Position numbers and translations under genes: made by a program
Shown here: positions 37,801-64,000 of the stretch, in pieces
How the letters are laid out: each line of letters begins with the position of its first letter
Numbering within the stretch: position 1 is the stretch's first letter
The notes under the pieces: generated by a model
What the model saw: only the letters and a program-made list of their open reading frames with translations
Told to the model about the DNA's origin: nothing
Database searches by the model: none
From: Salvelinus alpinus
Taxonomy: Eukaryota > Chordata > Actinopteri > Salmoniformes > Salmonidae
Assembly: GCF_045679555.1 (NCBI RefSeq)
Contig: NC_092115.1
Location: 34,914,728 to 34,978,727 of the forward strand
Direction of reading: 5' to 3'
Length of the DNA stretch: 64,000 nucleotides

Positions 37801-40800
37801 TGTTAGGTCAGCACCTAGTCACAGAAAAACACAGCCATTTTTCCAGCCAGAGAGGAGTCACAAAAAGCAGAAATAGAGAGAAAACTTATCACTAACCTTT
37901 GATGATCTTCTTTAGATGACACTCATAGGACTTCATGTTCCACAATACATGTGTGTTTTGTTCGATAAAGTTCATGTTTATATCCAAAAATGTCAGTTTA
38001 CATTGGCGCGTTATATTCAGTAATGTTTTGCTTCCAAAACATCTGGTGATTTTGCAGAGATCCACATCATTTTACAGAAATACTCATAATAAACATTGAT
38101 AAAAGATACAAGTGTTATGCATGGAATTATAGATAAACTTCTCCTTAATGCAACCGCTGCGTCAGATTTCAAAAAAGCTTTACGGAAAAAGCACACCATG
38201 CAATAATCTGAGTACAGCGCTCAGAGACCAAATCAAGCCATACAGATACCCGCCATGTTGTGGAGTCAACAGAAGTCAGAAATAGCATTATAAACATTCA
38301 CTTACCTTTGATGATCTTCATCAGAATGCCCCCCCAGGAATCCCAGTTCCACAATAAATGTTTGCTTTGTTAGATAAAGTCCATCATTTATGTCCTTTTT
38401 GTTCGCCGTTTAGTTCACAAATTCACGAAGCGCAAGGCAGACAAAGTCAAAAAGTTCCATTACAGTTCGTAGAAACATGTCAAACGATGTATAGAATCAA
38501 TCTTTAGGATGTTTTTATCATAAATCTTCAATAAATTTTCAACCGGACAATTCCTTTGTCTTTAGAAATGAAAAGGAACGCAGCTACCTCTCACGGGCGT
38601 GCGCCTGACTGAGCTCATGGCATTCTGCCAGACCTCTTAGTCAATCAGCTCTTATTCTCTCCCCCTTCACAGTGGAAGCCTGAAACAAGGTTCTAAAGAC
38701 TGTTGACATCTAGTGGAAGCCTTAGGAAGTGCAATATGACCCCATAGACACTGTATATTGGACAGGCAAAGACTTGAAAACCTACAAACCTCAGATTTCC
38801 CACTTCCTGGTTGGATTTTTTTCTCAGGTTTTTGCCTGCCATATGAGTTGTGTTATACTCAGACATCATTCAAACAGTTTTAGAGACTTCAGAGTGTTTT
38901 CTATCCAAATCTACTAATTATATGCATATCTTAGCTTCTGGGCCTGAGTAGCAGGCAGTTTACTCTGGGCACCTTATTCATCCAAGCTACTCAATACTGC
39001 TCCCAGCCATAAGAAGTTAAACAAGTTTCCACCTATGACATTGCTCCCTTTGTTCGTAGTTCCATCCCCATCGACTACAACCTATACAGGAAGTTCTGGA
39101 CCCTGCAGGACTACTTTAGAAACCCTGTTCAGTGTTACGAAAAGTTCTCCTGGATTACTTTCCTCAAGGTGACTCTTCTGCCATCTAACCTTCTAAAACA
39201 ATTTTAGGCAATTTTTATCTACTAAAAGTATGACACTGCTTTAAAATGTTTCTTGTTCAAAACTCACTGACCATGTTTGTTCCTTTCGAGAAGACCGTGA
39301 AAATATGTTTGAGTTCATGGAAATGTTCTGTATGTTGTCTGTAGTATTCAGATGAGACGTTGGCGGTGTTTAAGAGCTTCAAGCTGGACGACATGCAGGC
39401 TTCTAAGAGGAAGCTGGAGGAGCTGAGGACAGCGGGAGGAGACCACGTCTACTTCGCCAAGTTCCTCACCAGCGAGAAGGTTGCATATCTCACCCTCCTA
39501 ATCAATAAATAGAATAGATCTATGCATGGGTGTTTGAGATGGACTACATTGCAGTGAGAGTGCAGAGTCACTTGGTCTACAAATCACCTTGCGTCCCTAA
39601 TAAGTCATTATTATGTGATTTGAGGTCAGCAATTCTGTGCCTCGACTTGTTTAAACGGATCCCCTCATACGCTGTCTCTTTTTGACCATCTAGCTAATGG
39701 ACCTGCAGCTCAGTGACAGTAACTTCAGACGACACATCCTCCTGCAGTACCTTGTCCTGTTCCAGTACCTCAAGGGACAGGTCAAGTTCAAAAGGTGAGA
39801 TGGCCCAAAAAGATGACCCCGTGCCACTCCATCATACCCTATGGCAGGTTGAATGCAATGTAGTTTGTCTAGCAGAAGACGTCATAGTAAAATCCATAAT
39901 ACTCTTTGACTGCTGTTTTACCTAACTATTTGTCTGTTGCTACAGCTCCAGTTGTATCCTGAATGATGACCAGTGTTTGTGGATGGAGGAGACCACCAAA
40001 CTGGTGTACCAGGTCTGTGTTTTTTTCTCTCTAGTCCGTAGATGGCACGGCACATTGTTGGGGATGTTGTACTATCCTGTCTAACTTGTTTCCATGTAGC
40101 TTCTCAAAGAGATCCCACCTGATGGAGACAAGTTTGCCACCATGGTTGAGGTAAGACTAGTCTGAATATTCTGGTATTCCGGACATCTTTGTAATTCCTG
40201 CTAGTTCAAACGTTTTCTGAGTAACATCACAACATGTAGCCAACTGTTTGACAAGTCAAGGTGAGACCGGTAAAGGGTTATTGATGACGATGAAAGTTTT
40301 AAAGTCCTCTCTTATATTTTGACAGCATGTCTTAAACACAGAGGAGAACTGGAACTCGTGGAAAAATGAGGGATGCCCAAGCTTTGTGAAGGACAGGTAT
40401 GGAATCAGAATTCAACAAACTCATGATCCTATATTTATAAAAATATTCATTGTCAAGACAAAGTATAAATTGAAAACTCATATCATATATTCAAATGAGG
40501 AATATATATACAGCGTTAACCTCATGAACGATACAAATGTATCTCTCCCCCCCCCCCCCCTCAGACCAGTAGATGACAAACCCAAGAGACCCACGAGGAA
40601 AAGACAAGCTCCAGAAGATTTCCTGGGTAAAGGCCCTGACAGGAAGGTCTTCATGGGGAAGTAAGTAGCAATTCTAACCTGTCCTCTGTATGGCAGTGAT
40701 AACTGGGACAGACTAGTCATGTGTTCTCCAAAACCATAGTTTGTTTAGGACGGTTTATATGCCCAGTAGGATGATTTACAATGTCTAGCCCTCACATTGG

Positions 40801-42102
40801 AGTCTTAATGAAAAGTGTAACGAGTGACACAGCTCAGCTTCTCTAGCACTTGGCTTTGCCAAAACGCATGTGTTTTTCTTGCAGTGATGAACTCACGAGA
40901 CTTTGGAATCTGAACCACGACAATATGGCGGCTTGTCAGTCCGAGAGCAGGTGAGTGATCATACGTCGCTGTGCAGCTGGTCAAATTTACAGAGATCACA
41001 TACCTACATGGAAGGTTTTTGTGTATAACTTGCTTGTTGTTCACCCAGTTCAAAAATAATTTCTTTCAGTGAACTGTTTGTTGACCCTACATAATGTAAA
41101 TGTCTTGTCCACAGGGAGTTTATGCCTTCTCTGGAGGATTTCTTTGAAGAGGCCATTGAACAGGCAGACCCAGCCAACATGGTGGAAAATGAATACAAGT
41201 ATGCAAGTGAATTGGAACTGATGATTGCCCAATGGTGTAAAGAAAGATCCTCCCATGAGAAAAGTGTTCTGGTGCGATATTCTTCAACTAACCTCCACCC
41301 TCCGTGTCACGTAGGGTGGTTCATAACTCTAACTATGGATGGCGAGCCCTGCGTCTGCTGTCCAGGAGGAGTCCTCACTTCTTCCAGCCTACCAACCAGC
41401 AGTTCAAGAGCCTGGCCGACTACCTAGAGAGCATGGTCATCAAACTGGCCAAGGAGCTGCCGGTGAGAAGTCTTGTCTGGAACCATGGCTACTCAAACAT
41501 TTCATGACTTAGGTGGTCATCTTGGCGTCCATGTCTCCACCTCACTTTTGATTGATCCCTTTGCCCCGTCATCACAGAAGGACCTTCCGTCTGAGGAGAT
41601 AAAGACCGGGGAGGAAGACGATGAAGACAACAGTGACACCCTACTCAAGGAGAGCAACGACAGTGCGTTCTAACTTGATATAGACTTCAGTCTTATGATC
41701 TAGATATTATGAGTTAGTTGTAATATTTTCTATATTGTCTGGATCAGATCCCTATTTTGTTATACATCTTTTTGATTTTACAAAAACATCACGTGATTAA
41801 TTCCTTCGTTTTGTGTGCCCACAGGTCCGAGCATGCAGAACAAGCTGGTGTCCAACCAGCAGATGGATGAGATAGCAGCCAAGCTGGGTGCCCAGTGGAA
41901 GACCCTGGCTGGCCAGCTGGAGATAAAGGCAGCAGAGATCCGGGAGATTGAGACAGACAGCGAGGATGTGGACATGCAGGCCAAGCTGCTGCTGGTGGCC
42001 TGGCAGGACCGTGAGGGGACACAGGCCACCGTTGAGAGTCTGGTTACAGCCCTCAACGCTGCTGGCTTCCCCAAGATTGCAGACATCCTCAATGAGACAT
42101 AG
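31831..42102 (+). CDS. thoc1: THO complex subunit 1, complete 21-exon gene
   Basis: THOC1 (Hpr1/p84) is a core part of the nuclear THO/TREX complex, which couples transcription and splicing to mRNA export. Coding exons: 31831-31881, 32125-32198, 32316-32376, 36326-36395, 36541-36659, 36806-36854, 36944-37039, 37158-37240, 37378-37457, 39060-39168, 39345-39479, 39694-39794, 39946-40012, 40100-40150, 40326-40396, 40565-40660, 40885-40950, 41115-41198, 41315-41462, 41578-41662, 41825-42102. All have GT-AG borders and consistent phases and sum to 657 codons, the human length as I recall it. Markers are '[20 protein letters not shown]', '[20 protein letters not shown]', a basic nuclear-localisation-like patch '[10 protein letters not shown]' near residues 410-420, an acidic stretch 'EEDDEDN', and a C-terminal death domain (about residues 570-650, last exon). 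Nothing is broken. Introns 3 and 9 carry transposons. Confidence 0.97.
33516..34975 (-). mobile_element. Full-length Tc1-like transposon inside the LINE
   Basis: It is 1.46 kb, with ends AACTCAGCAAAAAAAGAAAC and its complement GTTGTTTCTGAGTT, flanked by TA. The minus-strand transposase begins at 34697 ('[20 protein letters not shown]') and is open to 34254 through the DNA-binding region ('[20 protein letters not shown]'). Further pieces are 33888-34133 and 33695-33991 ('[20 protein letters not shown]', C-terminal acidic motif). Only about two frame breaks were seen, so it is among the younger Tc1 copies here. Confidence 0.9.
35136..35303 (-). mobile_element. tRNA-Ala-like SINE inserted in the LINE
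   Basis: The minus-strand head (35303-35228) folds like a whole tRNA: a TGGCTCAGTTGGTAGAGCA D-arm/A-box, anticodon stem GGCG-CTTGCAA-CGCC with anticodon TGC (35266-35268), and T-arm GTGGGTTCATTCCCCAC. The body ends in GTCGCTCTGGATAAGAGC, then repeats of ACATTT. The TGC anticodon points to an alanine tRNA ancestor. The 3' extension makes it a SINE, not a working tRNA gene. Confidence 0.75.
37586..39020. mobile_element. Non-autonomous TTAA-flanked transposon in thoc1 intron 9
   Basis: TTAA lies at both borders (37586-37589 and 39017-39020), with inverted ends AACTTCTTACGGCTG and CAGCCATAAGAAGTT. This suggests a piggyBac-like element of 1.43 kb with no transposase. It contains an imperfect internal duplication (about 37725-37960 and 38145-38370, both with TTTCAAAAAGGCTTTACG-type words). 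It fills nearly all of intron 9, ending 39 bp before the exon 10 acceptor. Confidence 0.7.
40547..40564 (+). promoter_or_regulatory. Poly-C tract at the thoc1 exon 16 acceptor
   Basis: Fourteen consecutive C residues (40547-40560) followed by TCAG form the whole polypyrimidine tract and 3' splice site of intron 15. A pure C run is unusual, since U-rich tracts are preferred, and it is prone to length change. Confidence 0.8.
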
Positions 42103-42227
42103 ATCATTCCCCCCCATCTATTCCTCTCTTAATGTACCCCTCCCTGGCTTGTGTCAAGGCTTTCCTTTTGTTGGTCTGTAGTTATGCTCAAGGGACATTA
42201 ACTGTAATTTTGTCCTCTAGAATCTTC

Positions 42228-42233
42228 AATAAA
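42228..42233 (+). terminator. thoc1 poly(A) signal
   Basis: AATAAA, 126 bases after the stop codon, with a second AATAAA 19-20 bases on (TCTAAATAAATGC). Confidence 0.75.
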
Positions 42234-42239
42234 TCTTTT

Positions 42240-43194
42240 TTCTAAATAAATGCTCTACTTTGACCCCTTGCAAGACACTTTATTGTAATGTCTTCTAGCC
42301 ATACAGATTCATAACACTTAAAGGGGCACCTCAACCCCCCCCAAATGTATTTTAACTAGCACTTGACACCCCCATAACTATGGATGCAAGGACTGACCAT
42401 CCATAATATCAGTGATCATTTAAGCATGTTCTAAGTCTATACATGGTTTGTTTACAATGGAGTAAGATCATTTGGGTTCTGATGTTAAAGTTGAGCTCAA
42501 GGCATATTAATAAAAGTCAAATTGATGTAGCAATCACATTTCCAATCAAAACGTTTGGTATAACAGTTTACTTTCACCATTTATGAAAAGCAATCAGTCA
42601 ATAACTTAGAGAAACCGTCATAGGTCTCACACATCGTAGTTGGCAGGGTGGTGGTCAGGATAATTACAGTATGAGAGAAGCGTTAGTACCACAGCAGAGA
42701 TGTTGAACTGCTCGTATGATGCAGGGGGGGGGGGGGGGGGTTCTCCAATACATTTTATTTGAAGGGAAGGTTCAGGGTATCTCAAGACACCTTAAAACAA
42801 TGTTGCTTGGCCAAAGACTTTTCTGTACAAGCGGATTAGTTATATGACTACAGACAAGTACTATGACATTAGCACCTTGTTCAAGGCTTTAAAAATTATG
42901 TGTATAAAACATTTAATTAATGAAACTGCAGAACTAAATCTCGCAAAACCTCTCAAGGATCCAGTCCAGAGATTGCCTGGCTCTTATAATAAACCATTTA
43001 AAACCTTGCTTCGATAGATAAACTACCTCATGTTGATGCTGGATAGGTTCACAAGCATGTGTCAAGAAGTAAAAAAAAATAAGGTAATCAATTTTTGTAG
43101 ACACCCAGAATTTATTGCACATCTACACAGAGTAGACAGTGCTTGGAAATGGCGTGTGTGTAGGTTGGCTAGATTTTATTTGTGTTAAGGTTGG
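42240..43194. other. Intergenic region between convergent thoc1 and usp14
   Basis: It contains a 17-base G run at 42724-42740 and the probable usp14 3' UTR. Minus-strand AATAAA words lie at 43175-43180 (very close to the stop) and 43111-43116. No transposon is obvious here. Confidence 0.55.
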
Positions 43195-61734
<18,540 letters not shown>

Positions 61735-61910
61735 ATTTCAGTCGCCGGGACGCGAATTCGCTGTCTGGTGCAGGTGGCTACGATAGGTTTCTGACTAGCT
61801 ACTCCGTCACCGAACTTCATTTAAGCAGCTCGCACAATGACGCTGCAACTGCATGCCAGTGTGCACGCTGAAACATTATCGATGCGCTCTGCCTGCAGCT
61901 ATCCAGCCTG
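61735..61910 (-). promoter_or_regulatory. usp14 promoter/5' UTR, CpG-containing
   Basis: The stretch upstream of the start codon is richer in CG dinucleotides than its surroundings (GTCGCCGGGACGCGAATTCG at 61742-61761). It has no TATA box, as in housekeeping genes. The start context on the minus strand is TGAAATATGCC. Confidence 0.45.
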
Positions 61911-62199
61911 GTTCAAATACTATTTTTGTAATCTCATCAAATTCCCACATCAGACACAGCCGATTTAATTGTACATTTTTTTAATAATAAAAAAAAAATA
62001 CTCACCTAAAATAATTTCACCGCTTCCGTCTCCAAGGTTGACTCTCCTGATGACACTCATGAATCATGATCGGTAGAAAACTGACCAAATCCCTAGCCTA
62101 AATCTACACACTTGTTAAATTCCAAGCCTGGGAAACTCGTTTCCACCTCCTCCCCCTGCGCGGACGACTTGGACATCCACTCAGCCTACTGAGTCCACT

Positions 62200-63160
62200 G
62201 GTCTCAATCACACAGAACTACCCTACATTTTGACCTCTTTCTCCAGATAAAATCCAGCGACAAGTGAGGTCCAGCCACAAGACAACCTGCCCACTCGACC
62301 CAATCCCCTCTTACCTTCTCCATCTCTGGAGACTCCCATTCCTCACTTCCCTCATCCCTGACTGCACCCCCTCTGACTTCAAGAAAGCCACAGTCGCTCC
62401 CCTCAAGAAACGAACATCTGACCCCTCCAATGTCAAAAACTACAGACCGGTATCCCTTTTCTTTCCAAACCACTTGAGCATGCTCTCTGACCAATACTCT
62501 CATTATCTCTCAGAATGAACCTCTTGACCCTAACCAGTCAAGCTTCAAGACAGGTCAATCAACTGAGACTGCTCTTCACACTTTCACAGATATCTATCCA
62601 CTGCCTTCGACACTGAACCATCAGATCCTCCTCTCCAACCTCTCGGGGCTGGGCGTCTCAGGCGCTGCACACTCCCGGATTGGGCACAGAAAACAGCAGA
62701 GACACCATGAGACACCAAGAGACACCATGTTGTGGTGTCTCTCGTCGTGATGTGTGTTTTGTCCTATATTTTTATTTTTAAATTGAGCCCTGGTAGGTAG
62801 AGACAACTATGCTCAAACCCTACATCCCAACCAGAGAACTCCATTCCGCCACCTCTGGTCTCTTGGCCATCCCACCCCTACGGGAGGTCAGCTCCCAGGA
62901 ACCAGCTTCACCCTGATGCTAGGACAGTAGAGTTCCTGCCCATCTTCCGAAAACCCTACCTCTTCAAAGAGTATCTTAAAACTAGACACCGGCCGTACCC
63001 CCCTCTTTTCCAACTAGCATTGACTTTGCTGTTAACTTCTTTATTGAGGAAAATGTACTTACTAAGACTGATATTTGGTTGTCTCACCTAGCCATCTTAA
63101 GATGAAAGCACTAAGTCGCTCTGGATAAGAGCATCAGCTAAATGACCAAAATGTAAAAGC
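62200..63160 (+). mobile_element. L2-like LINE 3' half
   Basis: 62264-62518 encodes 'CPLDPIPSYLLHLWRLPFLT' and 'SDPSNVKNYRPVSLF' (reverse transcriptase fingers). Then come 'DPNQSSFKTGQSTETALH'-like text and a C-terminal end 'LPIFRKPYLFKEYLKTRHRP' (about 62930-62990). The 3' end GTCGCTCTGGATAAGAGCAT..ATGACCAAAATGTAAAA lies at 63117-63160. About 90 bp at 62690-62780 looks foreign. Inactive. Confidence 0.8.
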
Positions 63161-64000
63161 AGCACATCAGTGGTTCAAAATCTTCTTTACCTTGTTCTTT
63201 GTCATTTTCTTCCTGCCAATCAACAGTGATGCTCATCCGTCACACGCCTCTTCTGTTCCCAGTACTGTGATTATTGAATTACTAGCTACAATCACAGCCC
63301 TGTGATTGGTAAATCACTTCGTTAACCACAAGTCTATATGCAGTTGCTCAGAATAAATGACTGTATATCAAAATCACTCATACCCTAAATACATAACAAA
63401 AGAGAAGTCTGTAGATTATAGATAAAGATATGTTTATTGACACATATCCATCAGTGCGGCCTCCAATGCAATTAAACATGCGATTCATCCAAGACAAAAT
63501 AGAGTAAGTAGGTCATAGTTCCAGTGCTTCCCCCTCAACCTCTTTTTACTGAACAAAAAAAACATTTTGAATTAGCGGTATTCATGATCATTGTTTTTTT
63601 TTTTATCTTCAAATTATGTACACAGCTGGATTTGCGTGAATGGGACGTTACCATATGAATATAATTATAACTACATTTTTAACAAGCCTTCGTCAAGGTA
63701 CACCATCCAGAAACTGTTGTGAGCTAGATACTGGACTCTGGGAACTTTGTGTTGACACATTACACTATAGCAATGAGTCTATAAAGAGGCATTCAAAATA
63801 AACTCCAACCAGACAGGAAACGTTATGATAAAACCACAATGTAGCAGATAAAAATTAAAAAAATGGAAGAGTTTGGATTTGTCTTGTTTTTGGAGATAAA
63901 CACAAAACAGATATGGCAGTAAAATCATTATCCAAACATTAAGGCACTAGGTGGGCCAAATGCTACACCTGGTTAAGTCTTCTACAAATAATTTACAATT
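63161..64000 (-). other. Mostly unassigned; possible end of a minus-strand transcript
   Basis: A minus-strand AATAAA lies at 63431-63436, and sequence to its right (63440-64000) has no transposon, so it could be the 3' UTR of a gene beyond the window. A short minus-strand segment 63236-63191 reads 'MSITVDWQEENDKEQ' up to a GTAAAG donor. No partner exon is certain. Confidence 0.3.

Noticed and set aside
41778-42117. Minus-strand ORFs opposite the last thoc1 exon
   Set aside because: They are shadows of the conserved death-domain exon on the plus strand.

Overview
The window is teleost nuclear DNA, almost certainly from a salmonid. Three spliced vertebrate genes sit in a dense field of transposons. 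The salmonid signature is the repeat content: many Tc1/mariner relatives (one with Sleeping Beauty-type ends), a salmonid-type tRNA-derived SINE, Rex1-like and L2-like LINEs, a 5S rRNA-derived SINE and hAT-type MITEs.

Layout. 1-9700: LINE and Tc1 remnants, MITEs and a hairpin, with no gene recognised. 9715-12740: complete aquaporin-1 gene on the + strand (4 exons, 260 aa) with a purine-rich, TATA-containing promoter and a poly(A) signal. 13000-31800: mostly repeats, including a Tc1 nested inside another Tc1 (20671-23845), a two-length minisatellite at the end of a MITE (18741-19417), a 21-bp minisatellite (30086-30585) and an L1/Tx1-like LINE carrying another LINE. Within it, three phase-compatible exons on the - strand (18698 down to 15940) suggest the 3' part of a gene I do not recognise. 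31831-42102: complete thoc1 on the + strand, 21 coding exons and 657 aa. Intron 3 holds a LINE split by a Tc1 and a SINE; intron 9 holds a TTAA-flanked element. 43195-61734: complete usp14 on the - strand, 16 coding exons and 486 aa. Intron 3 is 10.5 kb and almost entirely transposons. 62200-63160: an L2-like LINE. After that there is little beyond a possible end of a minus-strand transcript.

thoc1 and usp14 converge tail to tail with 1.1 kb between stop codons, the same arrangement as in human 18p11.32. They act in separate processes (nuclear mRNA export and proteasomal deubiquitination). aqp1 is unrelated to either. The non-coding story is repeat biology: insertions that can be ordered in time, and SINE families that share 3' tails with LINEs in the same window. 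I saw no CRISPR array, no bacterial-type system, and no LTR or other virus-like element.
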